The notes below the pieces were generated by a model. It was given only the letters and a program-made list of their open reading frames with translations, was not told where the DNA came from and did not search any database. A program made the translations under genes and the position numbers. Shown here piece after piece: positions 25,165 through 35,132 of a stretch of 64,000 nucleotides of DNA. The DNA is taken from positions 333,212 through 397,211 of the forward strand of contig NZ_FOXY01000005.1 of assembly GCF_900115865.1 (NCBI RefSeq). The letters run 5' to 3'. The stretch's first letter is position 1. Every line of letters begins with the position of its first letter. This DNA comes from Donghicola eburneus. GTDB lineage: Bacteria > Pseudomonadota > Alphaproteobacteria > Rhodobacterales > Rhodobacteraceae.

Positions 25165-27426
25165 GTGGTAACAGGGGCACAGCGGCTTGGCCGCGCTCTG
25201 ACTTGGGAACGCGTCAATCAACTGCGTTTCCAGCGAAAGGTCCAGAATGTCGCCGCCCTTGGGTTGGTGATCCTGGGGCCGATGTTGGCGCTTGCGACCT
25301 TCCTTGTGCTGGGTCCGTTGGATCAGGGCATGTCCTCGACCCATTTGCGCGGCGTGCTCTTGGCAGACTTTGTCTATGTCCTGCTGGTGGCTGCATTGGT
25401 CTTGGGCCGCGTTGCGCAGATGATTGCAGCGCGGCGTGCGCGGTCCGCTGGGTCGCGATTGCACCTGCGTCTGACCGGCGTGTTCGTGATGCTGGCGCTG
25501 GTGCCGACCGTGTGCGTGGCGGTGTTCGCGACGCTGACCGTGAATTTCGGTCTCGAAGGCTGGTTCTCTGATCGTGTCCAGCGCGTATTGGGCAGCTCTC
25601 TCGCGGCAGCGCAGGCGTATGAGCAAGAGCATCGTCAAGACTTGTCCGAGGATGCCCGCGCTCTGGCCAGCTTCTTGGAGCTCAATCGCCGTGCCGCAGG
25701 CTATCTGACTGACGGGGATGTGCGCAAACTGTTGGCCGAAGGGCAAAGCCAAATCCAGCGCGGCCTGAGCGAGGCGTTCGTTGTGAACTCCGCCGGTGAA
25801 ATCAAGGCGCGGGGCGAAAGCTCTTATCTGTTCAACTACGAGGCGCCTTCGACCGAACAGCTGGATGCGGCCCGTTTGAATGGGCTCGAGGTGATCGAAG
25901 ACTGGGATCTGGACGAATTCCGCGCCCTCGTGAACCTGCCCGGATTTGTGGACAGGTTCTTGTATGTCAGTCGCCGCGTGGATGGCGATATTTTGCGGCT
26001 CTTGGATGACACGCAGCAGACCGTAAAGCTCTACCAGCAATTGGAAAATGATCGCGGCAAGCTTTTGTTCGAGTTCGGGCTGCTCTACTTGGGGTTTGCG
26101 CTGATCCTGATTTTGGCTGCGATCTGGCTTGGGTTATATTTCGCCGAGCGTTTGGCGCGGCCGATTGGGCGGTTGGCCGGCGCGGCGCAGCGTGTGGGGT
26201 CTGGCGATCTGAACATTCAGGTGCGCGAGGAAAAGGGCGATGACGAGATCGCCATGCTGGGGCGCTACTTTAACCAGATGACGCGGCAGCTAAAGGTGCA
26301 GCGCGACACCTTGCTGGACAATACGGATCAGATCGAGCGTCGGCGCCGACTGTTTGACTCGATCCTGAGTTCCGTGACCTCTGCGGTGGTCGCGCTCGAC
26401 CGCGAGGGTCAGATCACGCTGGCGAACCGCTCTGCCATGTCTCTGCTGGGGCTGGAGGGCGACGAAGAAGGCCAAGCGCTGAGCCTGATCGTCCCCGAAT
26501 TCATCCCAGTGTTCGAACGCCTGAGCCATGATCCCAATGATGCGGCCCAAGAGCAGGTGCGTCTGACCCGTGATGGGCGGACAGAAACCCTGCTGGTGCG
26601 TATGTCGGCGCGGATGAACCACGAAGGCATGCTCGAAGGATACGTGCTGGCCTTTGATGACGTTAGCGATCTGGTCTCTGCGCAGCGTATGGCCGCATGG
26701 GGCGACGTGGCGCGCCGGATCGCCCACGAGATCAAAAACCCGCTGACGCCGATCCGGCTGTCCGCAGAACGCATTCGCCGGAAGTTTGTCAAGGTGGCGG
26801 GGGACGACGCAGAGAAGCTGGAGCAGCTCACCGATGTGATTGTCCGCCAGACCGAAGACCTGCGCCGGATTGTGGATGAATTCTCCAAGTTCGCGCGGAT
26901 GCCGCAGCCCCAACGCCGCCCCGTGGATCTGTCCAAAATCCTGCGTGATGCAGTTGTTTTGCAGGACATCGGCCAGACCGGTGTACGTTTCGACGCGCAT
27001 ATTCCGGAAGAGGAAGTCACTTCGCTTCTGGACGAAACCATGATTTCCCAAGCGCTGATCAACTTGATCAAGAACGCAGGGGAAGCTATTGAAAGTTTGC
27101 AGGAAAATGGTGTTCCAGATGGGTTTAAGCCCGAAATCAGGATTGCCATGACCCATGATGATACCCGCGCACGGATCACAATCTCGGACAACGGGATCGG
27201 ACTGCCCGAGGATCGCGCGCGCTTGTTTGAACCGTATGTGACCACCCGCGACAAAGGCACCGGCCTTGGTCTGCCGATTGTTAAAAAGATTATCGAAGAA
27301 CATGGCGGTCTTCTGACCCTAGAGGACGCCGAACCTTTTGCCCCCGGGGCACATCGCGGCGCCCGCGCCGAGATTGTTCTGCCGCTGGACGAAGGTAAAA
27401 CGCCAAAAAACGAGGCTTCTGAGTAA
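25165..27426 (+). CDS. ntrY: NtrY sensor histidine kinase
   Basis: 753 residues, starting at a GTG with GAGGTAGG upstream. It has about four transmembrane helices (residues 30-50, 65-90, 105-130 and a later one near 310), a periplasmic segment, a HAMP domain (GRLAGAAQRVGSGDLNI), a PAS domain (about 395-500), a kinase core with [20 protein letters not shown] containing the phospho-His, and an HATPase domain with DNGIGLPEDR and GTGLGLPIV. It pairs with NtrX in sensing nitrogen or redox signals in alphaproteobacteria. It follows ntrC by 99 bases. Confidence 0.95.
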   Translation: MVTGAQRLGRALTWERVNQLRFQRKVQNVAALGLVILGPMLALATFLVLGPLDQGMSSTHLRGVLLADFVYVLLVAALVLGRVAQMIAARRARSAGSRLHLRLTGVFVMLALVPTVCVAVFATLTVNFGLEGWFSDRVQRVLGSSLAAAQAYEQEHRQDLSEDARALASFLELNRRAAGYLTDGDVRKLLAEGQSQIQRGLSEAFVVNSAGEIKARGESSYLFNYEAPSTEQLDAARLNGLEVIEDWDLDEFRALVNLPGFVDRFLYVSRRVDGDILRLLDDTQQTVKLYQQLENDRGKLLFEFGLLYLGFALILILAAIWLGLYFAERLARPIGRLAGAAQRVGSGDLNIQVREEKGDDEIAMLGRYFNQMTRQLKVQRDTLLDNTDQIERRRRLFDSILSSVTSAVVALDREGQITLANRSAMSLLGLEGDEEGQALSLIVPEFIPVFERLSHDPNDAAQEQVRLTRDGRTETLLVRMSARMNHEGMLEGYVLAFDDVSDLVSAQRMAAWGDVARRIAHEIKNPLTPIRLSAERIRRKFVKVAGDDAEKLEQLTDVIVRQTEDLRRIVDEFSKFARMPQPQRRPVDLSKILRDAVVLQDIGQTGVRFDAHIPEEEVTSLLDETMISQALINLIKNAGEAIESLQENGVPDGFKPEIRIAMTHDDTRARITISDNGIGLPEDRARLFEPYVTTRDKGTGLGLPIVKKIIEEHGGLLTLEDAEPFAPGAHRGARAEIVLPLDEGKTPKNEASE

Positions 27427-27427
27427 G

Positions 27428-28822
27428 ATGAGCGACATTCTTATCGTTGACGACGAGCGCGACATCCGAGAGCTGATCGGAGACATTCTGGAAGACGAAG
27501 GATATGCCGTCCGTCTTGCGGGGTCTTCGGACGAATGTATGCAGCAGCTGAATGCCACGCCGCCAGCGCTGATGATCCTCGATATCTGGCTCAAGGACAG
27601 CCAGATGGATGGGATCGACATCCTGAAAGTCGTGAAACGCGACAATCCTGGCATTCCAGTGGTTATCATCTCAGGGCATGGGAACATCGAGATTGCGGTC
27701 GCTGCGATCAAGCAGGGCGCGTATGACTTCATCGAAAAGCCGTTTAACATCGACCAGCTTTTGGTGGTGATCCGCCGCGCGATGGAGACAAGCCTCTTGC
27801 GCCGTGAAAACCAGAGCCTGAAGCGGGTGGACCAGAAGCCGCTGGTCATGCTGGGAGAGAGCGCCGTGTTCCGCGCGCTGATCGGGCAACTCGACAAAGT
27901 CACGCGCTCGAATGGACGGGTCATGCTGACGGGCCCCGCAGGAAGCGGCAAGGAAGTGGCCGCCCGTTATATCCACCAGCATTCGAACCGCGCAACGGCG
28001 CCGTTTGTGACCGTGAGTTGCGCCTCGATCCAGCCCGACCAGATGGAGACGGTTCTGTTTGGCCGCGAAAACGCAGAGCGCGGTGTCGAGAAGGGCATGC
28101 TGGAACAAGCGAACGGCGGCATCCTTTATCTGGACGAAGTTGCCGACATGCCGCTCGGCACCCAGTCCAAGATGCTGCGCGTGCTAGTGGATCAGACGTT
28201 TCAGAGGGTTGGCGGCACGGACAAGGTGCGCGTTGATCTGCGCGTGATTTCGTCAACGGGGCGCGATCTGAAGGACGAGATCGCACAAGGCAATTTCCGC
28301 GAAGAGCTGTATCACCGCCTGAACGTGGTACCCGTGGCAGTGCCCGCGCTGTCGGACCGCCGCGAGGATCTGCCGCTGCTGGTGGACCATTTCATTGACG
28401 AGTTGCACACGCAGCAGGGCCTGCCCAAGCGAACCCTGAGCGAAGAGGCGGCTGCTGTGCTGCAGTCTCATGTTTGGCCGGGCAACGTGCGTCAGTTGCG
28501 CAATCTGATTGAGCGCGTCTTGATCCTTGGGGACGGAGACGGTCCGATCACCGCTGCTGAAGTGTCTGGAACAGATACGCCGTCGGACGCGGGCGGCGAT
28601 CGCGTGGTTCTGTCCGGCGCTTTGGCTGCGCTGCCCCTGCGTGAAGCCCGCGAGGCGTTTGAGCGGGAATACCTGATGACGCAGATCAATCGCTTTGGCG
28701 GGAACATTAGCCGGACGGCACAGTTTGTTGGCATGGAGCGCAGCGCGCTGCATAGAAAACTGAAATCGCTGGGAATTGGTGCCAAAACCGGCAGCAAGTC
28801 CGACGGCAGCGAAGAAGAGTGA
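27428..28822 (+). CDS. ntrX: NtrX response regulator with altered GAFTGA region
   Basis: 464 residues. The receiver domain has Asp52, the AAA+ domain has Walker A GPAGSGKE (169-176) and Walker B GILYLDEVAD (231-240), and the C-terminus has a Fis-type helix-turn-helix (GGNISRTAQFVGMERSALHRKL). Where most family members have LFGHE-GAFTGA, this one reads LFGRENAERGVEKGML (210-225): the loop is shorter and the motif absent. Sigma-54 activation is therefore doubtful. The ATG at 27428 overlaps or abuts the ntrY stop. Confidence 0.94.
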   Translation: MSDILIVDDERDIRELIGDILEDEGYAVRLAGSSDECMQQLNATPPALMILDIWLKDSQMDGIDILKVVKRDNPGIPVVIISGHGNIEIAVAAIKQGAYDFIEKPFNIDQLLVVIRRAMETSLLRRENQSLKRVDQKPLVMLGESAVFRALIGQLDKVTRSNGRVMLTGPAGSGKEVAARYIHQHSNRATAPFVTVSCASIQPDQMETVLFGRENAERGVEKGMLEQANGGILYLDEVADMPLGTQSKMLRVLVDQTFQRVGGTDKVRVDLRVISSTGRDLKDEIAQGNFREELYHRLNVVPVAVPALSDRREDLPLLVDHFIDELHTQQGLPKRTLSEEAAAVLQSHVWPGNVRQLRNLIERVLILGDGDGPITAAEVSGTDTPSDAGGDRVVLSGALAALPLREAREAFEREYLMTQINRFGGNISRTAQFVGMERSALHRKLKSLGIGAKTGSKSDGSEEE

Positions 28823-28824
28823 TC

Positions 28825-28846
28825 GTGCCCCCGATTGACGGGGCAC
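28825..28846 (+). terminator. Hairpin between ntrX and trkA
   Basis: GTGCCCC (28825-28831) pairs with GGGGCAC (28840-28846). There is no T run after it, so it may weaken rather than stop transcription, or stabilise an RNA end. Confidence 0.4.
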
Positions 28847-28892
28847 TGACAAACTGCCAAGGAAAAGGCCCAAGAGCAGGAGGCTTCCGGCG

Positions 28893-30269
28893 ATGAAAGT
28901 GATCATCTGCGGTGCAGGTCAGGTCGGCTGGCAGATTGCCCGGCACCTGTCCGGCGAGTTGAACGATGTGACTGTCGTGGACAGCAACCCCGAACTGGTG
29001 CGCCGCGCGACGGACTCGTTGGATGTTCAGGGGATCGCGGGCTTTGCCAGCTATCCAGACGTGCTGGAACGGGCAGGGGCGCGGGACGCCGATATGATCA
29101 TCGCGGCAACCTATTCCGACGAGGTGAACATGGTCACCTGTCAAGTCGCGCACTCGGTTTTCGACATTCCGCGCAAGATCGCGCGCCTACGGGCCCAGAG
29201 TTATCTGACCGCTATCTATTCAGACCTGTATCGCCGCGAACACTTGCCGATTGACGTGGTGATCAGCCCCGAACGCGAGGTGGCTGCGGCCGCTTTGCAG
29301 CGCCTGTCAGCCCCTGATGCCTTTGACACGGATGTATTCTTTGACGGGCGTGGGCGTTTGCTTGGGATCGTGGCCGAAGAAGACTGCCCCGTTCTGAACA
29401 CGCCGCTGCGTCAGCTGACCGACCTGTTCTCGACTCTGCGGGCGACTGTGGTGGGCATCCGCCGCGAGGGGACCTTGTATGCCCCAGAGGCAGGTGACCA
29501 GATCTTTGCGGGTGACCAGATTTACCTCTTTGCCTACGAAGAGGACGTGAATCGCTGCATGGAGATTTTCGGCAAGAACCCCCGCAAACAAGAGCGGGTG
29601 GTGCTGGTCGGTGGCGGAAACGTCGGTTTGGCGGTGGCCAAAGAATTGGAAAGCCAGAAAAACCGCGTGCGCCTGAAGGTGATCGAAAAGAACCGCAAGG
29701 TCGCCGAGAAGGCTGCCGATGCGCTGGAGCGGACAATTGTTCTGCACGGCGATGGCCTGGACGCCGAAATCCTGCAAGAGGCGAACATCCAACGCGCCGA
29801 CGCTGTCCTTTGCGTGACGGACGACGATAAAACGAACATGCTGGCCGCGACCCGCGCGAAGTCGTTGGGGTGCCCGATGTCGATCGCCTTGATCAACGAC
29901 CCGACGCTGCTGCCAATGATTGAACCGCTGGGGATCGATGCCTTCATCAACCCACGCGCCACGACCGTGAGTTCGATCCTGCGCCATATCCGCCATGGCC
30001 GTGTGCGCAACGTCTACTCCATTGGCGATGCCGAGGCTGAGGTGATCGAAGCGCAGGTCCTGTCCACCAGCCCGATGTCCGGCACCGCAGTCGGGGACAT
30101 CGACTTCCCCGAAGGTGTGCTGCTTGGCGGGATCATGCGCGATGACAAATTCATTCGACCCCGTGGCAAAACAATCGTCGAAGAAGGCGATATCGTTGCC
30201 CTCTTTGCACTGACCAAAGACGTCCCCGAAGTCGAGCGCCTGCTTCAGGTCTCGATCGATTACTTCTAG
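28893..30269 (+). CDS. trkA: Trk potassium system NAD-binding protein TrkA
   Basis: 458 residues in two repeats, each a Rossmann RCK_N domain plus an RCK_C domain. Glycine-rich NAD motifs are GAGQVGWQIA (7-16) and GGGNVGLAVA (240-249). It sits on the cytoplasmic face and gates TrkH. A GGAGG site lies about 10 bases before the ATG. The trkH start follows 4 bases after its stop. The NtrYX-TrkAH-Hfq-HflX order is conserved in alphaproteobacteria. Confidence 0.96.
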   Translation: MKVIICGAGQVGWQIARHLSGELNDVTVVDSNPELVRRATDSLDVQGIAGFASYPDVLERAGARDADMIIAATYSDEVNMVTCQVAHSVFDIPRKIARLRAQSYLTAIYSDLYRREHLPIDVVISPEREVAAAALQRLSAPDAFDTDVFFDGRGRLLGIVAEEDCPVLNTPLRQLTDLFSTLRATVVGIRREGTLYAPEAGDQIFAGDQIYLFAYEEDVNRCMEIFGKNPRKQERVVLVGGGNVGLAVAKELESQKNRVRLKVIEKNRKVAEKAADALERTIVLHGDGLDAEILQEANIQRADAVLCVTDDDKTNMLAATRAKSLGCPMSIALINDPTLLPMIEPLGIDAFINPRATTVSSILRHIRHGRVRNVYSIGDAEAEVIEAQVLSTSPMSGTAVGDIDFPEGVLLGGIMRDDKFIRPRGKTIVEEGDIVALFALTKDVPEVERLLQVSIDYF

Positions 30270-30273
30270 GCCG

Positions 30274-31791
30274 ATGCTCAGCGCGCTCGCCAAACTGCCG
30301 CTTCTGTTGCACCTGTGCTTGATCGCAGGGGCGGCCATGCTGGTGCCTGCGGCCCATGCCTTGGTGATCGAAGAATTCCACGTGGCGCGCACCTTCTTTT
30401 ACGCGGGCATTCTGGTGTTCGTGATCACCACCTTTATCGGGATCGCCATCTCTGGACGGACCAAGCATTACAGCCAGCGCGACCAACTGCTGACCCTTGT
30501 GGTGTCCTTTGTCTTCTTGCCTGTGATCATGGCGGTGCCATTCCAAGAGGCCACGCGCACCATCGGATTTCTGAGCGCGTATTTCGAGATGGTCTCAAGC
30601 TTTACGACGACCGGCGCGACCCTGTTTGACAAGGCAGGAAGCCTGTCGCCAAGCCTGCATTTGTGGCGCTCGATTGTTGGGTGGATGGGCGGTCTGCTGA
30701 TCTGGATTGTCGCGGCGGCGACCCTCGCGCCGATGAACTTGGGCGGGTTTGAAATCACCGGCGCGGGCACGGTGAGCGGCGATCAATCCGTGGTCCATCG
30801 CGGCATGGGGAAAAAGACCCAAGCTGGCCGGGTATGGCAAACCGCCGGTGTGTTGGCCCCGCTCTATGCCGCGCTCACGCTCGGGCTTTGGGTGCTGTTG
30901 CTGATCGCCGGGGACCGCCCCTTGGTCGCGCTGTGCCACGCGATGGGTGTGCTGTCGACCTCTGGTATTTCGCCGGTCGGAGGGACCGAGTACGCGTCGA
31001 GCGGTGTCGGCGGCGAAGTTGTGCTGTTCCTGTTCCTGATTCCCGCTTTGTCGCGCATGACCTTCTCGCGCGAGGTGTTGCTGAACCCAGAGCGCGTCTT
31101 GATCGACCCCGAGTTCAAGGTCGGGATGCTGATCGTCGTGTGCGTGCCGTCGCTGCTTTTCCTGCGCCATTGGATTGGTGCAATCGAGGTGAACGAACAG
31201 GCCAACTGGGTCGCGGGCATCAATGCCTTTTGGGGCTCGATGTTTACTGTGATGTCGTTCCTGACGACAACTGGGTACGAGTCGATGCACTGGGAGGCCG
31301 CGCGCGGATGGTCGGGGCTGCCCGCGCCGGGTGTGGTGCTGATCGGGCTCGCGATTATCGGGGGCGGCGTGGCGACAACGACAGGCGGTGTGAAATTGCT
31401 GCGGGTCTACGCGCTCTATATGCATGGCCTGCGCGAGATGGAAAAGCTGGTCCACCCGTCCTCGGTCCGCGCGATCGGTGGTCCGGGTCGGCGGATCCAC
31501 CAGCAGGGTGCCTATCTGGCATGGCTGTTTTTTATGATCTTCGCCCTGTCGATTGCGGCGATCATGGCGATGCTAACGGCTGTCGGCGTCACCTTCGAAG
31601 AGGCGATGGTGGTTGCGGTTGCGGCGCTCTCGACCACTGGTCCGCTGGCCCATGCAGCGGCCGAGACGTCTTTTAGCTATGCCGCTTTGGGATCTGGGGC
31701 CAAGCTGATCTTGTGTTTCGCGATGGTTCTTGGCCGGTTAGAGGCGCTTGCGCTTATCGCGGTCTTCAACCCAAATTTCTGGCGAAACTGA
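30274..31791 (+). CDS. trkH: Trk potassium uptake channel TrkH
   Basis: 505-residue membrane protein with about twelve helices in four pore-repeat units. Filter-like segments are SSFTTTGATLF, LSTSGISPVGG, LTTTGYESM and ALSTTGPL, each with the S/T-T-x-G pattern of K+ selectivity filters. It moves potassium into the cell with TrkA. It follows trkA with a 4-base gap. Confidence 0.96.
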   Translation: MLSALAKLPLLLHLCLIAGAAMLVPAAHALVIEEFHVARTFFYAGILVFVITTFIGIAISGRTKHYSQRDQLLTLVVSFVFLPVIMAVPFQEATRTIGFLSAYFEMVSSFTTTGATLFDKAGSLSPSLHLWRSIVGWMGGLLIWIVAAATLAPMNLGGFEITGAGTVSGDQSVVHRGMGKKTQAGRVWQTAGVLAPLYAALTLGLWVLLLIAGDRPLVALCHAMGVLSTSGISPVGGTEYASSGVGGEVVLFLFLIPALSRMTFSREVLLNPERVLIDPEFKVGMLIVVCVPSLLFLRHWIGAIEVNEQANWVAGINAFWGSMFTVMSFLTTTGYESMHWEAARGWSGLPAPGVVLIGLAIIGGGVATTTGGVKLLRVYALYMHGLREMEKLVHPSSVRAIGGPGRRIHQQGAYLAWLFFMIFALSIAAIMAMLTAVGVTFEEAMVVAVAALSTTGPLAHAAAETSFSYAALGSGAKLILCFAMVLGRLEALALIAVFNPNFWRN

Positions 31792-31919
31792 CACATCTTT
31801 GCCGATTTTCGCCCACTCAATCAAAATTCGGACTGGAAACTCATAATTTCCGTCTCCATACTGCATGAGCAGCGCGGGGTATCCCGAGCAGCATTGGCAA
31901 GAATAAAGGCAAAAATACA

Positions 31920-32159
31920 ATGGCTTCCGATAAGCAAAACCTGCAGGACGCATTTTTAAACCACGTCCGGAAGACCAAGATCCCGGTCACGATTTTCCTG
32001 ATCAACGGGGTTAAATTGCAGGGCGTAATTACTTGGTTCGACAATTTCTGTGTGCTTCTGCGCCGCGATGGCCAATCTCAGCTTGTGTACAAGCATGCGA
32101 TTTCGACGATCATGCCGGCGCAACCGCTGAATCTCTATGACGGTGACGGCGACAATTGA
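31920..32159 (+). CDS. hfq: RNA chaperone Hfq
   Basis: 79 residues. Sm1 motif region [21 protein letters not shown] with [14 protein letters not shown], and Sm2 with YKHAISTI, the residues that line the uridine-binding pore. It forms a hexamer that pairs small RNAs with mRNAs. Its stop overlaps the hflX TTG start (TTGA). Confidence 0.98.
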   Translation: MASDKQNLQDAFLNHVRKTKIPVTIFLINGVKLQGVITWFDNFCVLLRRDGQSQLVYKHAISTIMPAQPLNLYDGDGDN

Positions 32160-33430
32160 CCGAAACAAAATCCGAACTGACTCGCGCGTTAGTTCTGCAT
32201 CCGGACATCCGTAGCGATAGTCAACGGCGTGACGCTGGTCCCGCCCTAGAAGAGGCCGTCTCACTGGCCGCAGCCCTGCCGCACCTCGAGGTGGTGGGGT
32301 CATCTGTCGTGCGCTTGCCACGCCCGCATCCCGGGATGTTGTTCGGCTCTGGTAAAATCCAAGAGCTGAAAGAGCAGATCCATGACATGGAAGCAGAGCT
32401 GGTGCTGATCGACGGCCCAGTGAGCCCGATCCAACAGCGCAACCTTGAAAAAGAGTGGAAATGCAAGGTCTTGGACCGGACAGGTCTGATCCTTGAAATC
32501 TTCTCTGACCGGGCTGCCACCCGCGAAGGTGTGCTGCAGGTCGAGATGGCGGCCCTGTCTTATCAGCGGACGCGACTGGTGCGGGCTTGGACCCACCTTG
32601 AACGTCAGCGGGGCGGATTGGGCTTTGTCGGCGGTCCCGGCGAAACCCAGATCGAGGCTGACCGCCGCGCCATTGATGAACAACTGGTGCGCCTACGTCG
32701 CCAGTTGGAAAAGGTCGTAAAGACCCGCAACCTGCACCGCGCTGCACGGGCCAAGGTCCCATTTCCGATCGTGGCGTTGGTTGGCTACACAAACGCTGGC
32801 AAATCAACCCTATTTAATCGCCTGACCGGAGCGGACGTTTTGGCCAAAGACATGCTCTTTGCGACGCTCGATCCGACCATGCGCGGGGTGAAGCTGCCGG
32901 ACGGCCCAGAGGTCATTCTATCTGATACCGTGGGTTTCATCAGCGATCTGCCTACGGAACTTGTTGCGGCCTTCCGCGCCACCTTGGAAGAGGTGCTGAG
33001 CGCCAATTTGATCCTGCACGTGCGGGACATCAGCCACGCTGAAACCAAAGAGCAAGCCGCCGACGTGCGCGAGATTTTGGAAACCTTGGGCGTGAACGAT
33101 TCGACGCCAATGATCGAGGTTTGGAACAAAATCGACCGCGTGGACGAGGAAAACCGGATCGCGCTGGAAAATATGGCAGACCGGTCTGACGACGTAATGG
33201 TCCTGTCCGCGCTCGAAGGCACGGGGATGGATCAGCTGTTGGAACTGGTCTCCGATCGGCTCGAAGGCGGACGCTGGGAAGAAACACTTTCCCTGACCTT
33301 TGCCGAAGGCAAAGAGCGGGCTTGGCTGTTCCAGCGCGGGGTTGTTCTGGAGGAAACGCAAACAGACACCGGATACGACATTGATGTCCGGTGGAGCGCT
33401 AAAGACGCCAAACGGTTCCGAGAAATCTAG
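32156..33430 (+). CDS. hflX: Ribosome-associated GTPase HflX
   Basis: 424 residues. The N-terminal HflX domain (residues 20-195, including [11 protein letters not shown] and [15 protein letters not shown]) is followed by the GTPase domain with G1 GYTNAGKS (210-217), G3 in DTVGF, and G4 NKID. It splits ribosomes under stress. The TTG at 32156 overlaps the hfq stop. A terminator follows directly. Confidence 0.96.
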   Translation: MTETKSELTRALVLHPDIRSDSQRRDAGPALEEAVSLAAALPHLEVVGSSVVRLPRPHPGMLFGSGKIQELKEQIHDMEAELVLIDGPVSPIQQRNLEKEWKCKVLDRTGLILEIFSDRAATREGVLQVEMAALSYQRTRLVRAWTHLERQRGGLGFVGGPGETQIEADRRAIDEQLVRLRRQLEKVVKTRNLHRAARAKVPFPIVALVGYTNAGKSTLFNRLTGADVLAKDMLFATLDPTMRGVKLPDGPEVILSDTVGFISDLPTELVAAFRATLEEVLSANLILHVRDISHAETKEQAADVREILETLGVNDSTPMIEVWNKIDRVDEENRIALENMADRSDDVMVLSALEGTGMDQLLELVSDRLEGGRWEETLSLTFAEGKERAWLFQRGVVLEETQTDTGYDIDVRWSAKDAKRFREI

Positions 33431-33432
33431 GA

Positions 33433-33456
33433 AAGCGCCCTTTGGGGCGCTTTTTC
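33433..33456. terminator. Bidirectional terminator between hflX and sqdC
   Basis: AAGCGCCC pairs with GGGCGCTT, with TTTTTCG after it on the plus strand. It serves hflX, and lies just past the sqdC stop on the minus strand. Confidence 0.85.
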
Positions 33457-33457
33457 G

Positions 33458-34297
33458 TTAAAGGCTCTGTAAAAAGGCCGTCAGCCGATCGCGCCCGCCG
33501 GGACGCCAACCAAGCTTCTTGAGGACGTCACACGTCATGACGTTTGGCGTGGACGCGGCAGCATTGGGCAGGGGCCGATTGGCACCGCGCAAGGCCGCAT
33601 ACTCTGCCAGCAAATCGCGCCGATCTAGTAGGATGTCCGAGACGTTTGCAATCTGTGGAGGCTTCGCAGCGCCTAGGATCAGGTTCACCGCATCGACGAA
33701 ATCCTCTCCATGGACCTCGGTGCCTTGGCGCGGGGGCAACTCTGCGCCTTGCTCGAATTCCTCGAAGAGTCCGCGCCATTTGTGCCAGCCTTGGGGATAC
33801 GCTGCACCGTAAATCCCCGTCGCACGCAGGGTGGTTGGATGAAATCCAGCGTCAGCCAGCGCAAGAAGAGCGACCTCCGCCTCCCATTTGACCTGCCCAT
33901 AGAGCGTGTCGGGCGCACAGGGGGTGTGTTCCGCAAGCGTCACACCATTGGGGTGCGTCCCATAGACGGCCCGAGACGACAGGAAAATCAGACGGCTGAT
34001 GCCTTGGGCCTTGGCCGCTTTGAACAGGGTGATCGACCCGTCCACGTTCAACATGCGGAAACCTTCGGGATCGTCGCCTTCTCCGCCACGGTATTTCCCG
34101 GGGACGTGACTGAAGGCACAGTGCACCACGGCATCAACGCCAGCCATGTCGGGCGCATCGCCCAATTGGTATTCTACATGATCATGAGACGCACACGGCT
34201 GGCGGCTCAGTGCTAATACATCGTGTCCCGCGCGCTTTAGGCCGTTCATCACAAAGTGACCAAGGTATCCAGAAGCGCCGGTGACAGCTATTTTCAT
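33458..34297 (-). CDS. sqdC: NAD-dependent epimerase/dehydratase, SqdC-like
   Basis: 279 residues of the extended short-chain dehydrogenase family. The glycine motif is TGASGYLG (6-13) and the active site has LSSRAVYG and Y-x-x-x-K in LYGQVKWEAE. It is the third gene after sqdB and the glycosyltransferase gene, matching the Rhodobacter sphaeroides order sqdB-sqdD-sqdC, where SqdC is a reductase-like protein of sulfolipid synthesis of uncertain step. The assignment rests on context plus fold; on sequence alone it would be a generic epimerase. The start overlaps the sqdD stop. Confidence 0.75.
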   Translation of the reverse strand: MKIAVTGASGYLGHFVMNGLKRAGHDVLALSRQPCASHDHVEYQLGDAPDMAGVDAVVHCAFSHVPGKYRGGEGDDPEGFRMLNVDGSITLFKAAKAQGISRLIFLSSRAVYGTHPNGVTLAEHTPCAPDTLYGQVKWEAEVALLALADAGFHPTTLRATGIYGAAYPQGWHKWRGLFEEFEQGAELPPRQGTEVHGEDFVDAVNLILGAAKPPQIANVSDILLDRRDLLAEYAALRGANRPLPNAAASTPNVMTCDVLKKLGWRPGGRDRLTAFLQSL

Positions 34298-35130
34298 GCG
34301 GGGTTCTCCAAAATATCCAGATCAGGCGCCGCCTTGCCGTCCAGATACCGGTGCCACAGAGTGATGAGCGGCGCCAGTTCCGCGGCTTTGGGGTGCGGGT
34401 CCTGCCATGGCTTTTCATACTGGTAATGCAACACCTTGACCGAAGACCAGCGCCAGAGTTGCGGCATATTAAACCACACATATTGGAGCATGTTGTAAGT
34501 CACTGGTAAACCATGCCAATCGGGAAAGTAATGTTCCAGAAATGTTTGGTCTGTGCGGCGCCAAAAGACATCGGGTTGGTCGAGTTGGGCCAGCATCGAG
34601 TCGTAGGTTTGCAGCGACGGCCGCGCGGTAAAGACGCCGCTGTTCATGCGGTGAAAATCGCCGAGGCTTTCGTAGACATTCGGGGCCGCGCAGAATTGTG
34701 GATAGGCGAACAGAGTGTCGATGTTGCGCAAAACCAGCGTATCCGCGTCCAGAAAGACGACCGAACTGTAGTCAGTCATCTGCCAGAGGCGAAGTTTCGC
34801 AAAGTTGTCCAAAGGCGTGTGAAAGCTGGGTTTCTCGCCCTTGGTGAATGGGGCCGCGCCATGCAGGTTTCGCCGCGCGTGCCGTTCGTTGAAAGCGTCG
34901 GACGTCGGTAGCAGCGCGACTTGGATCAGCCGCGCTCCAAGCGCTTCGAGCGGGTTTAGGTCCTCGGGTGCGACCCCGCCGGTGTACATGACCACCAGAT
35001 CGGCCTGCGTTCCGGCCCAAACCAGAGACTTCATCAAAGCCGTCGCGCCCATGGCGTAGTCAGCGTTCGTCACCAAGGTTACATACGCCGTTTGCGCGCG
35101 GGCAGGGCGCGAGGCCGTCAGTCCTTCCAT
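34294..35130 (-). CDS. sqdD: GT8-family glycosyltransferase, SqdD-like
   Basis: 278 residues from ATG 35130, which follows the sqdB stop by two bases. Glycogenin-like GT8 features are AYVTLVTNADYAMGA at the start, the metal-binding FLDADTLV (D-x-D), and the HRMNSGVF block. In Rhodobacter sphaeroides SqdD, between sqdB and sqdC, is the proposed glycosyltransferase for sulfoquinovosyl transfer. The role here follows from the operon. Confidence 0.82.
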   Translation of the reverse strand: MEGLTASRPARAQTAYVTLVTNADYAMGATALMKSLVWAGTQADLVVMYTGGVAPEDLNPLEALGARLIQVALLPTSDAFNERHARRNLHGAAPFTKGEKPSFHTPLDNFAKLRLWQMTDYSSVVFLDADTLVLRNIDTLFAYPQFCAAPNVYESLGDFHRMNSGVFTARPSLQTYDSMLAQLDQPDVFWRRTDQTFLEHYFPDWHGLPVTYNMLQYVWFNMPQLWRWSSVKVLHYQYEKPWQDPHPKAAELAPLITLWHRYLDGKAAPDLDILENPA

Positions 35131-35132
35131 TC

